DNA of 64,000 bases from Amycolatopsis pittospori (GTDB lineage: Bacteria > Actinomycetota > Actinomycetes > Mycobacteriales > Pseudonocardiaceae): positions 41,265 through 105,264 of the forward strand of contig NZ_JACBXD010000022.1 of NCBI RefSeq assembly GCF_013870525.1. The letters run 5' to 3'. Of the stretch, positions 1 to 8,857 are shown one piece after another. Below the pieces are notes generated by a model. It ran no database searches, was not told where the DNA came from, and saw nothing but the letters and a program-made list of their open reading frames with translations. The first letter of the stretch is position 1. The number at the start of each line of letters is the position of its first letter. A program made the position numbers and the translations under genes.

Positions 1-2
1 TC

Positions 3-764
3 CCGTTCGGCTTGTCGGTGGTCGCCTTCTGCGTGCTCCAAGCCGACTGGATGGGACAGCTGCGGTTCGCCACCCCGATCTGGGCCCTCGGCACGCTCGG
101 TGGGGCGATCGTGATCGTTGAGACGGTACGGAAGGCGCGTATCCGCGGACGGGCCCTGTTGGCATGTGCGCTCGTCGTCGCGACAGTGTCGTCGGTCAGT
201 GGCTTCTATACCCAAGGCAAGAGCTACCGCGCAGCCCCGAAGACACCGTTCTGCAGCGTTGTCGAGCGTGATGCCAGGGTCGCCAACGGCGTTGCGGATC
301 TCCTGAAGTTGCCGAACTCGGCGAAGATCGGCGTGATCGACCTCGGCGGGATGGCGTTGGTCAGCAGGCTCCAGGTGATCGACCTCGCCGGTCTCGCCGA
401 CCGAGTCATCGCCGACTATCTGCGCACAGCCGATTTCGCGGGCGAGCGGCAGTACGTCTTCAACGAGGTCCGGCCTGAACTCATCTCGCTCATCGGCACA
501 TGGGACACGACGCTCGGCTTCGCCCAGGATCCGCGATTCGCGCAGGAGTACGAGGTGCTCTACCGCAGCCCTCGGAACGCGGCCGCGTTTGGTGATGTCG
601 GGGTGTGGGTACGCAAGGACCTCGTGCGCAACGACTCCGCGCTGCTGGCCGAGGCACAGAACTACGTCACCATCGAGACCGGGAAAGTCGTCGCATCCAA
701 CTCGGTTGCGCACCTGCGGTCCTGCGGGGACAGGCTTCGCCCCGGCCAGACACCCACTCCTTGA
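3..764 (+). CDS. C-terminal part of a polytopic membrane protein (5' truncated)
   Basis: The reading frame is open at the left edge, so the true start lies outside the window; a TTG at 12 is only the first possible start inside it. The visible 254 residues begin with hydrophobic segments (LRFATPIWALGTLGGAIVIV, then ALLACALVVATVSSVSGFY) and continue into a soluble domain of about 170 residues with motifs such as VIDLGGMA and VIDLAGLAD. This layout resembles the C-terminal, extracytoplasmic end of actinobacterial GT-C type membrane glycosyltransferases, but the catalytic N-terminal part is missing, so the function is inferred weakly. It is convergent with the next gene. Confidence 0.6.
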   Translation, partial: PFGLSVVAFCVLQADWMGQLRFATPIWALGTLGGAIVIVETVRKARIRGRALLACALVVATVSSVSGFYTQGKSYRAAPKTPFCSVVERDARVANGVADLLKLPNSAKIGVIDLGGMALVSRLQVIDLAGLADRVIADYLRTADFAGERQYVFNEVRPELISLIGTWDTTLGFAQDPRFAQEYEVLYRSPRNAAAFGDVGVWVRKDLVRNDSALLAEAQNYVTIETGKVVASNSVAHLRSCGDRLRPGQTPTP

Positions 765-889
765 CCTGTAACGGTGCCCAATTCTGGGGGCTTCGCTGGG
801 CGCAGCCGCTATCTCGTGGTAGCGCCGCGTCTTCTGCGGCTGCGTTCCTCGCTGGGGAACTCCGCGCCAGGTGCCGTTGCTCGGCCGGA

Positions 890-1969
890 TCAGGACACTG
901 GGAACGCGCCGCGCGGCTGGGCGAGGTCCGTCCCGACGCCGACGAAGGCGTAGGTACCGGTCTTGCCGATCGGGTAATGGGCCCAGCGACGCACGGTGGG
1001 GCCGGACTCGGTGTCCCCCACCCACCACTGGTGGGCGACGAAGCGGCTTCGGTGCAGCGGCCACGGCACCGGAACGTCGGCGGTGCGCCGCCGGAACGGT
1101 TCCAGCCGGTCCCACGGGAGGGCGGCGGCCACCGCGGTCAGGTCGGTTGCGCGCCGCAACGCGCTCTCCTGGCTGATCCCGGTGTTGCTCATCGCCGCCG
1201 CGACCAGTTGATCTCCGCTGATGGTCCAGAGCAGATCCAGGTCGTGCGCCGCCCGCAGAACCTTCGGTACGGACAGAAGCAGGGTTGCGAAATCCGGGTC
1301 GTCGGTATGCCGCAGCTCCGCGGGAACGTCGCTGTCCATCGATTCCTCGAGTTCCGCGAGCATGCCGGGTTCCCAGGCGGCCAGCGACGACAGGTAGGGC
1401 AGGGGATAGGGCAGCGTCACTGCGCACACGGTCAAATACCCCGTCGCGGCCTCGATCGCCCGTTCGGCCTTGCCCATTTTGACGAGGCTGTCGAAATCGG
1501 CCTCGTTGATCACATCAAGGTCGAAGACGGTGACTGGGAAGCCGCAGAACCGCATGCCGGTCACCCCCTCGGCAGCGAGTTCGGCAGCGTGCCGGGCACG
1601 GACCGCCTTCCGTGGGACCACCACGCCCGCGACGTCCTGGTCGACGCGCCCGAAACGGGCGGCCAGCGTCGTCGAACGCTCTTGGAAGGTCGTGTCCGCG
1701 AACTCGACCAGCCTTCCGCGGCGGGCGATCAGTTCGTCGTGGGCGTGCCGGTCCTCCTCGCGGGCTCGCGCCACTTTGGCGAACTCCCGGCGGCTGGAGG
1801 CGAATCCTCCGTACATCAGGGCCGCCGACCACAGGCTGAAGACGACGAGAAAGCCGGTCCACCCCGCGTACGCCAGCGTCGCGATGAACAAGGCGAGTGA
1901 GAGAGCCGCCGCTATTTGGTTGTACGGCGTGCGCCCCAAAAGCGGTGTTTTCAGTATTGTGCGATTCAC
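890..1969 (-). CDS. Uncharacterised membrane-anchored protein
   Basis: A 359-residue protein that I do not recognise. Two adjacent hydrophobic segments near residues 20-55 (AAALSLALFIATLAYAGWTG and FLVVFSLWSAALMYGG) suggest a hairpin membrane anchor. They are followed by a basic, probably coiled segment and a long soluble domain on the cytoplasmic side. No catalytic motif is evident. Its start lies about 155 bp from the divergent SARP regulator gene, so the two may share a control region. It is real by codon usage and by the membrane hairpin at its N-terminus; the function is unknown. Confidence 0.6.
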   Translation of the reverse strand: MNRTILKTPLLGRTPYNQIAAALSLALFIATLAYAGWTGFLVVFSLWSAALMYGGFASSRREFAKVARAREEDRHAHDELIARRGRLVEFADTTFQERSTTLAARFGRVDQDVAGVVVPRKAVRARHAAELAAEGVTGMRFCGFPVTVFDLDVINEADFDSLVKMGKAERAIEAATGYLTVCAVTLPYPLPYLSSLAAWEPGMLAELEESMDSDVPAELRHTDDPDFATLLLSVPKVLRAAHDLDLLWTISGDQLVAAAMSNTGISQESALRRATDLTAVAAALPWDRLEPFRRRTADVPVPWPLHRSRFVAHQWWVGDTESGPTVRRWAHYPIGKTGTYAFVGVGTDLAQPRGAFPVS

Positions 1970-2125
1970 GGAAAATGGGCTCCCTTCGTGGTGAGTGGGC
2001 TTAAGTTTATTGACACTCAGTGATCCGGTCCCGTGCCTCTGAGCTGCGAATTCAAGGTTTCGGCAAGACCGGGACGCGGTTCCGGTGCGCCCGTCCTAGG
2101 ATGTGTCCGACGGGGGAGAGTGATC

Positions 2126-4828
2126 ATGCGTTTCGCTGTTCTCGGGGCGATCGAGGCCTACGTGGACGAGCGGCCGGTGGACCTGGGCCACGCGGTACAG
2201 CAGGGTGTGCTGGCCGCCCTGCTGGTCGAGGCCGGCCAGGTGGTGCCGCCAGATCAGATCCTCGATCGGGTGTGGAGCGACCGCCTGCCGCATCGAGCCG
2301 TGGACAACCTCTACACCTACATTTCTCGGCTGCGGCGGATCGAAGGTGTCGACATCGTCCGCCGGCAGGGCGGTTACCTGCTCGACGTCGCTCCTGATGC
2401 CGTCGACCTGCACCGGTTCCGGGCACTGCTCGATGAGGCGCGCGGCCTGGCGGACGCCGAGGCTCTCGTTCTGCTCGACGAGGCGTTGGGTCTTTGGCGC
2501 GGCGAGCCGTTCGGTGCGCTGGACACCCCGTGGTTCGCGGCCTTGCGCGGCCGGCTGGTCAAGGAACGGTTCGCCGCGCGGTTGCACCGCAACGACATCG
2601 TGCTGCGTCGCGGCGGGCACGCGGAACTCATTCCCGACCTGCTGGCCGCGACGGCCGAATGTCCTCGGGACGAACGGCTGGCGGGCCAGTTGATGCTCGC
2701 GCTGTATCGGGACGGCCGCCAGGCCGAGTCGCTGTCGTTGTACGACCGGTTGCGTCGTCGTCTCGCCGACGAACAGGGTGTGGACCCGAGCCCGCCCCTG
2801 CAAAGCCTGTACTTGCAGGTCCTTTCCGCCGATGCGGCGATCGCCGCCCCGGTGGGGCGGGCCGCGCCGTGTCAGCTGCCTGCCCGGCCACCGGTGTTCG
2901 TCGGTCGCGCGAGTGAACTCGCGGCGTTGGACGCCAGGTCGTCCGGAGTGGTGGTGGTCGGCGGCCCCGGCGGGGTCGGCAAGACGTCGTTCGTGCTGCG
3001 CTGGGCCCACGACCGGCTGGACCGGTTCCCCGACGGCCAGCTGTACATCAACCTTCGGGGTTTCGACCCCACCGCGGTACCCCTCGAACCCGCTGTCGCG
3101 TTGCGGAGCTTCCTGGACGCGCTCCAGGTTCCGGCGGAGCGCATTCCGGACGACGTCGACGCGCGCAGCACGCTGTTGCGGGGTTTGGTGGCGCGACGGC
3201 GACTGCTGATGGTGCTGGACAACGCGCGGGACGAGAGCCAGGTTCGGCCGCTGCTGCCCGGCGGGGGCGACTGCCTGGTGGTGGTCACCAGCCGCAGCCA
3301 GCTGACCGGGCTCGTCGCCGTGGAGCAGGCCCACCCTCTCCGGATGCCGATGCTGGAGGTGTCCGACGCCGCGGCGCTGCTGACCCACCGGATCGACCGG
3401 CGAGGGCTCGCCGACGAGGCCGCCGTCGAGGACCTGGTCCGGTTCACCGGGGGACTGCCGCTGGCGCTGGCCGTGGTGGCCGCGAGGGCGATTGCGCATC
3501 CCGGGTTCCCGTTACGGGCGCTCGTCGCGGAACTACGGGACGAACAGGGACGTCTGGACGCGGGCGACCCGGCCTCCAGCGTGCGTGCGGTGACTTCGTG
3601 GTCGTACCACGGGCTTTCCCCGGAAGCGGCCCGGCTGTTCCGGCTCCTCGGCCTCCACGCCGGACCGGACATCGGCTTGGCCGCCGCGGCCGCGCTGGCA
3701 GGCGTGACCATCGCCCATGTGCGGCCACTGCTCGCGGAGCTGAACCGGACCCACATGGTCGACGAGCGCGAACCTGGCCGGTTCCGCTCCCACGACCTGC
3801 TCCGCGCCTTCGCCCGGGAACAGGCGTCCGACGACGAAGCACAAGAAGCGCTTGGGCGTGTGCTGGATCACTACCTCCACACCGGATTCGCCGCGGAACG
3901 GCGACTGTCCCCGCACTGGCCGCCGATCACCCTCGCCACCCCGCGCGCCGGGGCGGCGCCCCGCGCGATCGAGACCTACGACGAGGCGATCGACTGGTTC
4001 ACCGCCGAGCACGCCGCGATACTCGCGGCGACCGAACTCGCCGTCGTCTCCGGGGAATTCGACACGCACGCGTGGCAGATACCGTGGACGATCTCGACGT
4101 TCCTCACCCGCACCGGCCGTTGGGATCAGCGGGCCGCGACCCAGCAGACCGCCCTGAACGCCGCGAAGCGCCTCGGTGATCGCGCCGCGCAAGCCGCCGC
4201 CCTGCACCTGCTCGGCCGCGTGCACAGCATGGCCGGTGACCATCCGCGGGCCTTGGCGGACTTGACCGGCGCGCTGACGCTGTATCAAGAGATCGGTGAC
4301 CTCACCGGAGAAGCCACGACCCACTTCTCCCTCGGCCTCGCCGGAGCGGGTCGCGAAGACCACGAGACCGCGCTGAATCACGCACACCGAGCGCTGGAGT
4401 TGTTCCGCGCCAAGGAGAACCGCCCCTGGGAGGCATTCAGTGTGAGCGCCCTCGGCTGGTACAGCGCCCGGCTCGGCCAGGACGAACCCGCGCTCGCCTA
4501 CAGCTCGGAAGCGCTGGAGCTCCTGCGCGACGTCGGCGACCGCGACTGCGAGGCCCACGTCCTGCGCACCCTCGGCTACGTGCACCACCGCCGCGGCGAA
4601 TACGGCCTCGCCGCCGAGTATCACGCGCTGGCAGGCGACCTCTTCCACGCCCTGGGTGACACATACAGCGAAGCGGCAACCGCCGACCAACTCGGCGACG
4701 CCCGGCATCACGAAGGAGACATCGACGCGGCACGTCAGGCCTGGCAGCGGGCAGAAACGCTGCTCAGCGGCCTCGGGCACCCGGACGCCGCAGCCGCCCG
4801 GGCCAAACTAACGGCGTCGGAAAACTGA
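2126..4828 (+). CDS. SARP-family transcriptional regulator with NB-ARC and TPR domains
   Basis: A 900-residue AfsR-type regulator. Domains in order: an OmpR-like winged helix (residues 1-90, from MRFAVLGAIEAYVD), a bacterial transcriptional activator (BTAD) domain to about 250, an NB-ARC ATPase with P-loop GGPGGVGKTSF near residues 279-289 and a MVLDNARDE Walker B segment, then TPR repeats from about 650 to the end. The ATG at 2126 is chosen because GGGGGAGAG lies just upstream and the protein then begins exactly at the winged helix; the frame is open further upstream. Proteins of this architecture usually activate secondary-metabolite genes. It sits beside the carotenoid operon, convergent with crtU, so that operon is a possible target, but this is inference. 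Confidence 0.88.
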   Translation: MRFAVLGAIEAYVDERPVDLGHAVQQGVLAALLVEAGQVVPPDQILDRVWSDRLPHRAVDNLYTYISRLRRIEGVDIVRRQGGYLLDVAPDAVDLHRFRALLDEARGLADAEALVLLDEALGLWRGEPFGALDTPWFAALRGRLVKERFAARLHRNDIVLRRGGHAELIPDLLAATAECPRDERLAGQLMLALYRDGRQAESLSLYDRLRRRLADEQGVDPSPPLQSLYLQVLSADAAIAAPVGRAAPCQLPARPPVFVGRASELAALDARSSGVVVVGGPGGVGKTSFVLRWAHDRLDRFPDGQLYINLRGFDPTAVPLEPAVALRSFLDALQVPAERIPDDVDARSTLLRGLVARRRLLMVLDNARDESQVRPLLPGGGDCLVVVTSRSQLTGLVAVEQAHPLRMPMLEVSDAAALLTHRIDRRGLADEAAVEDLVRFTGGLPLALAVVAARAIAHPGFPLRALVAELRDEQGRLDAGDPASSVRAVTSWSYHGLSPEAARLFRLLGLHAGPDIGLAAAAALAGVTIAHVRPLLAELNRTHMVDEREPGRFRSHDLLRAFAREQASDDEAQEALGRVLDHYLHTGFAAERRLSPHWPPITLATPRAGAAPRAIETYDEAIDWFTAEHAAILAATELAVVSGEFDTHAWQIPWTISTFLTRTGRWDQRAATQQTALNAAKRLGDRAAQAAALHLLGRVHSMAGDHPRALADLTGALTLYQEIGDLTGEATTHFSLGLAGAGREDHETALNHAHRALELFRAKENRPWEAFSVSALGWYSARLGQDEPALAYSSEALELLRDVGDRDCEAHVLRTLGYVHHRRGEYGLAAEYHALAGDLFHALGDTYSEAATADQLGDARHHEGDIDAARQAWQRAETLLSGLGHPDAAAARAKLTASEN

Positions 4829-4978
4829 AGTCCGCGAAGTGGTCTTCCGGTCTAGCACGATGTGGGGTTCGCAGCGTGTGTGTTCGGTGGTGAAGATCCA
4901 CCGGTCGATGAACGCCGCGGCGCCGAACCGCTCCGAGCCGGCTGCGATGAAGTGGGCGGCAGCCGAGTCGGGCCATGA

Positions 4979-6511
4979 TCATTTCGGATACCTTGACCTC
5001 GCCAGCCGGTTCAGCAGGCCGATCCGGCCGTGGTTGGGAACCGAGCGGATCGGGTGCCCGGCAAGGCCCCAATGCCCGAGGAGGGAGTTGGCCGCGGCCC
5101 AGCCGGTGGCGGCGGCGCGTTCCATGAGGGCGACCGGCAGATCGATGCGGATGCCGTCCCCGGCGAGTGCCAGTGCCGTTTCGGGGGTTTCGACAGTCGG
5201 ACGGCGCGCGAAATCGCCGACTCCGAACAACGGGCAGTCTTCGCGCCACAGCGTGAGGTCGCCGACGACGCGCGCGTCCCGTGTCTCCGGGTAGATCTCG
5301 TGGAGCCGTTTCTCCAAGGCCTTTTCCAAACCGCTCGAGTCCTTGGTGGCAGCGGCGTAGGCGTGCAGTTCCACGACCGCCCCGCCGGTGCGGGTGGCCC
5401 AGCTGCGTGCTTCTCCCTCGTACCGGTCGAGCAGACTGATGTTGTCCAGCGGCGGGATGCTGCCGGTACCGAGGAACGACGACCGGTATGGCTCGACCGG
5501 GCGGTCGAGCCAGAGTCGCCGGACCAGGAACGGCGGTGCGGTGCGCAGACCGTCGATGGAGGCACGCCAGGCTTCGGTGCCGAGGTCTGGGGAAGCGTCC
5601 ACGATTTTCCGCAGGCCGGGGACGTCGCAGGCGAGCACCACACCGTCGAAGTTCTTCGTGCGGCCGCCGGATTCGATCGCGAAGCCGTCCCGGGTCCGGC
5701 CGATGCCGGTGACCGGCGTACCGGTGCGGATGTCGACACGACGGCTGGAGAGGTAGCTCGCGAGCGGGTCCCAGAGTGCTTGGGGGAACGGCTCGGTCGG
5801 CACGTCGAAGACGAGACCTTCGCTGGACCCGAGGAAGTACAGGTGGAACATCGTCGCCAGCTCCGCGGCGGACAGCTCTCGCGGGTCGGCGAAGAAGCTG
5901 CGGGAGAAGACCTCGAACGCGAGATGTTTGGCCGCTTCCGGGAAGTTGATCGTTTCGAGGAAGGAGGAGGCGTCGACGCGGTCGAGCAGGTGATAGGTCT
6001 CCGGCACGCTGACCGTCGCCAGCGGCAGGGCGTTACGTCCGCTGAGACGCAGCAGGTCCTTACGCGTGAAGGTCGGGCTCCGCCACGCGAACGCCGCCGC
6101 GTTCCACGGCGGAGTACGCGGAAGCCCGGCGAAGGTGTCGATGCGGCCGTGCGCGTCGAGCAGCGGGTAGTCGGTCAAGGGAATGAGCCGATCCAGCCGC
6201 GGATCGGTGCGAGAGAGCAGGGTGCGCAGGTTGTAGTACTGGCGGAAGAACGCGTGGAAACCCCGGCTCATGGTCACCGCGGTGCCGTCCGGCAGCCGTT
6301 CCCGCCAGCCGCCGACCCTTCCGCCGAGATGGTGCTCGCGCTCGAAGACGGTGACATCGACGCCGCGTTCGGCCAGCCCGGTCGCCGCGGTGAGCCCGGC
6401 GATGCCACCGCCCACCACCGCCGCGGTGGGACGCCGTCCGAGCAGTCCGGCATCGGGCAGGCCTCGCGGTGCGGGCAGGGTGACGCGGCGGGGATCCCGG
6501 GGAGAGGTCAC
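4979..6511 (-). CDS. crtU: CrtU-like carotenoid desaturase (isorenieratene pathway)
   Basis: A 510-residue FAD-dependent amine-oxidase-fold enzyme. The Rossmann dinucleotide motif GGGIAGLTAATGLAERG is at residues 34-50, followed by EREHHLGGRVGG. The segment RGFHAFFRQYYNLR is characteristic of actinobacterial CrtU/isorenieratene synthase proteins. In Streptomyces, CrtU converts the beta-ionone ends of beta-carotene to aromatic rings by desaturation and methyl migration. It is the last gene of the operon, and its ATG overlaps the crtT stop (ATGA). The full set beside it (crtE, I, B, Yc, Yd, T) supports an aromatic carotenoid product such as isorenieratene. The desaturase-family call is firm; the exact product is inferred from context. 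Confidence 0.85.
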   Translation of the reverse strand: MTSPRDPRRVTLPAPRGLPDAGLLGRRPTAAVVGGGIAGLTAATGLAERGVDVTVFEREHHLGGRVGGWRERLPDGTAVTMSRGFHAFFRQYYNLRTLLSRTDPRLDRLIPLTDYPLLDAHGRIDTFAGLPRTPPWNAAAFAWRSPTFTRKDLLRLSGRNALPLATVSVPETYHLLDRVDASSFLETINFPEAAKHLAFEVFSRSFFADPRELSAAELATMFHLYFLGSSEGLVFDVPTEPFPQALWDPLASYLSSRRVDIRTGTPVTGIGRTRDGFAIESGGRTKNFDGVVLACDVPGLRKIVDASPDLGTEAWRASIDGLRTAPPFLVRRLWLDRPVEPYRSSFLGTGSIPPLDNISLLDRYEGEARSWATRTGGAVVELHAYAAATKDSSGLEKALEKRLHEIYPETRDARVVGDLTLWREDCPLFGVGDFARRPTVETPETALALAGDGIRIDLPVALMERAAATGWAAANSLLGHWGLAGHPIRSVPNHGRIGLLNRLARSRYPK

Positions 6512-7239
6512 GGTTTCTCCAGTGGGGCGATGCCGACGACGGTGTGCACGATGTCCCGCTGCCAGCCGCCGACGGTCGCGGTGTGGACGTCGGTGAATCC
6601 GGCGTCGGTGAGGCGCCGGGCGAGTGACGTGATTCCGTCGAACTCGAGGACGCTGCGGCGAAGATGGCGGTAGAGCGTCGCGTCGCCGGTGGCGAGCTTC
6701 CCCAGCGGGATGATCACGCCCGCGCAGACGGCGTTCCAGACCCAGCGGGCGCGCCGGGAATCACGGACGGAGTACTCGTGCACGGCGATCCGTCCACCCG
6801 GCCGCAGCAGCGCGCGAAGCCGGCGCAGCTGCGTGGTCGGGTCGGTGAGGTTGCGCAGGAGGTACGCCGCCAGGATCGCGTCGAAGGGGCCGTCGATCCC
6901 GGCCAGGTCCTCGACCGGCGTATGCACGAATTCGACACCGTCGGGCCAGGTCTTGCTCCGGGCTCGCTCCAGCATCTCGCCGGAGGCGTCGAAGGCGGTG
7001 ATCCTGGCGTGCGGCGCCACCGACACAAGTGCCGCGGTGGACGCGCCGGTTCCGCAACCGGCGTCCAGCACCCGCAATCCGGGGTCCCCGGTCTGGAGCT
7101 CCAGTCTGCGGGCGGACAGGCGCAAATGTTCGTGGTAGCCGGGATTCGCGCCCACGAGGCGGTCGTAGAACCGGGCTTCGGTGTCGAAGGCCGAGGGGAC
7201 GGTCTCGCGCGGCAAGCCGTCTCGGGCCATCGCGTTCAT
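6508..7239 (-). CDS. crtT: CrtT-like SAM-dependent methyltransferase
   Basis: A 243-residue class I methyltransferase. SAM-binding motif I is VLDAGCGTGASTAAL (about residue 58), followed by the acidic residue in ITAFDASGEML. The chain resembles UbiE/MenG-type enzymes. The ATG at 7239 overlaps the crtYd stop (ATGA) and follows GGAGACACG. In Streptomyces griseus the equivalent gene crtT lies between the cyclase and crtU; its catalytic role there is uncertain because CrtU alone is thought to make the aromatic ring. It might methylate a carotenoid end group. Family call confident, role open. Confidence 0.8.
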   Translation of the reverse strand: MNAMARDGLPRETVPSAFDTEARFYDRLVGANPGYHEHLRLSARRLELQTGDPGLRVLDAGCGTGASTAALVSVAPHARITAFDASGEMLERARSKTWPDGVEFVHTPVEDLAGIDGPFDAILAAYLLRNLTDPTTQLRRLRALLRPGGRIAVHEYSVRDSRRARWVWNAVCAGVIIPLGKLATGDATLYRHLRRSVLEFDGITSLARRLTDAGFTDVHTATVGGWQRDIVHTVVGIAPLEKP

Positions 7240-7556
7240 CGTGTCTCCTCGCGTGTTTTGGCTCGTTCCCACAGCAGCAGTACGGCCGTCACCATCGCGA
7301 AGCCGAAGAAGAAGTCTTCGACCGGGATGTCCCACGGGAAGCGCCAGCCGGTGATGTGCTCGGGCGCGTAGAGGACGATCGGGGCGGACAACTTCGTCAG
7401 CCAGCCGTCGACGGGGATCTGGAAGCCGGTGACGATGGCCATCGTCAGCCAGTAGGCGGGTTTGCGGAACAGACCGGTCTTCAGCACGGCGGCTTCGACG
7501 AGTACGACCACGATCACCGCGGCGACGGCTGGAACGGTGTAGCCCCAGGGGATCAT
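7236..7556 (-). CDS. crtYd: Heterodimeric lycopene beta-cyclase subunit CrtYd
   Basis: A 106-residue membrane protein with three hydrophobic segments (VPAVAAVIVVVLVEAAVL, YWLTMAIVTGFQIPVDGWL, FFFGFAMVTAVLLLW) and the PVEDFFFGFAMV motif typical of CrtYd/CarRA-type cyclases (PxE(E/D)xxFF). With CrtYc it forms the heterodimer that cyclises both ends of lycopene to beta-carotene in actinobacteria. The ATG at 7556 overlaps the crtYc stop by ATGA, so translation is probably coupled. The length is normal for the split-cyclase family. Confidence 0.87.
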   Translation of the reverse strand: MIPWGYTVPAVAAVIVVVLVEAAVLKTGLFRKPAYWLTMAIVTGFQIPVDGWLTKLSAPIVLYAPEHITGWRFPWDIPVEDFFFGFAMVTAVLLLWERAKTREETR

Positions 7557-7894
7557 CGCCGGACCGCCGTTTTCTCGCGCCGCCGGACCGCGGTCAGGAC
7601 GAGCTGGACGGCCTCGTAGGTCAGCAATCCGCAGATCGGGATGACGACGAAGAACAGGATCTCTTCCAGCGGAACGGAAAACGGTGCGTGGACACCGGTG
7701 ACGAACTCCGGCGCGTAACCCCAGACCTCGCCCGCGATCGCCACCGCGTCCCAGACGAGGAACACCGCGGCCACCGGGAGCAGTGCGCGGGCGAGCCGTT
7801 TCGGCCGCCGGTAGACGCGGGCACCGGCCATCTCCAGTGGCAGCGTCGACAGGACGCACGCCGCCAGCACGAGCAGGTATTCGACCTTGCCCAC
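7553..7894 (-). CDS. crtYc: Heterodimeric lycopene beta-cyclase subunit CrtYc
   Basis: A 113-residue membrane protein beginning MGKVEYLLVLAACVLSTLPL. It has three hydrophobic stretches and the cyclase motif SVPLEEILFFVVIPICGLLT, which carries the conserved PLEE-FFF-type signature. It pairs with CrtYd, encoded directly downstream with a 4-bp overlap. The stop codon directly abuts crtB, whose last codon lies at 7895. This type of cyclase is unrelated to the FAD-dependent CrtY/CrtL family, a member of which also occurs in this window at 28126-29253. Confidence 0.88.
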   Translation of the reverse strand: MGKVEYLLVLAACVLSTLPLEMAGARVYRRPKRLARALLPVAAVFLVWDAVAIAGEVWGYAPEFVTGVHAPFSVPLEEILFFVVIPICGLLTYEAVQLVLTAVRRREKTAVRR

Positions 7895-8857
7895 TCAGCC
7901 CACCGCCGACGGGGGAGCGGGGGCGGGATGCCGTGTGCGAGCCCACTGCGAACGGGCGAGCGCCCCGCAGGCGACACCGATCCGACGGCGACGGGACACC
8001 TTGGCCCGTCCGGCGAAGACGTCGTGATCCGCGTCCTCGATTCGGTCGAGGATCTCCCCGTAGAGGGTCGCGGCGGTGGCCACGCAGGGGCGCGAGACCG
8101 GATGGAGCATCGCGATCCCCGGCCGGGCTTCGGCGTAGATCCTTCGTGTGGTGGCGATCTGCTCTCTGATCGCGGCCCGTACGGGTGCGTCGGCCCGGCC
8201 CTGCTCCTCGCACCAGGACAGCCGTTCGCGGTCGACGTCGTGGTCCTTGAGTTCGTCCGCGGGGAGATAGACCCGTCCGCGCGCGAAGTCTTCGGCGACG
8301 TCGCGGAGGAAGTTGGTCAGCTGGAAGGCCTTGCCGAGTGCGGCGGCTCGCGGCGCGGCCTCCTCGCGAGGGGCCACCGCGCCGAGGATCGGGAGCACCT
8401 GCAGGCCGATCACCTCGGCCGAGCCGTGCACGTAGGTGTCGAGGTCGTCCCTGGTGGCGTAGTCGGTCACGCTCAGGTCCATCCGCATCGACGTGAAGAA
8501 GTCGCGGAAGAGCTGCTCGTCCAGCGTGTACCTGGCCGCCGTGTCGATCACCGCCCTCAGCAGGGGATCGTCGCTGGTGCCCGCCGTCAGGTCGGCGAGG
8601 AAACGATCCTCCACTTCGGACAGCCGAACGGCCAGGGATTCCGGTGTGTCGCGGGGATCCGGCTCGTCGACGATGTCGTCCAGCCACCGGGCGAAGCCGT
8701 AGAGCGCGTGGACGGCGGGCCGCTGGGCCGGGGTCAGCATCCGTGTCGCCAGGAAGTAGGTCCTGCCGTGCCTGGCGTTGACGTCGCGGCACCAGGAATA
8801 GGCGGCGCGCAGGTTCGGATCGTGGATCTCGGCGGCGTCGAGTTCGCGTCGCGTCAT
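7895..8857 (-). CDS. crtB: Phytoene synthase
   Basis: A 320-residue trans-isoprenyl diphosphate synthase (head-to-head type). Both aspartate-rich motifs are present: DDIVDEPD near residue 60 and an equivalent LRDVAEDFARGRVYLP segment near residue 186, the latter being the classical squalene/phytoene synthase signature. It joins two geranylgeranyl diphosphates to phytoene, the committed carotenoid step, at the membrane surface. The ATG at 8857 overlaps the crtI stop (ATGA). It lies in the order crtE-crtI-crtB, as in Streptomyces crt clusters. Confidence 0.93.
   Translation of the reverse strand: MTRRELDAAEIHDPNLRAAYSWCRDVNARHGRTYFLATRMLTPAQRPAVHALYGFARWLDDIVDEPDPRDTPESLAVRLSEVEDRFLADLTAGTSDDPLLRAVIDTAARYTLDEQLFRDFFTSMRMDLSVTDYATRDDLDTYVHGSAEVIGLQVLPILGAVAPREEAAPRAAALGKAFQLTNFLRDVAEDFARGRVYLPADELKDHDVDRERLSWCEEQGRADAPVRAAIREQIATTRRIYAEARPGIAMLHPVSRPCVATAATLYGEILDRIEDADHDVFAGRAKVSRRRRIGVACGALARSQWARTRHPAPAPPSAVG

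Noticed and set aside
605..1900. Long plus-strand open frame of 431 codons opposite the membrane protein gene
   Set aside because: It is antisense to the gene at 890-1969, has very Arg/Gly-rich composition and no start with a ribosome site; a GC-rich shadow frame.
2096..3499. 467-codon minus-strand frame inside the SARP gene
   Set aside because: Its translation is a low-complexity His/Gln/Arg-rich string antisense to a well-conserved regulator with clear domains.
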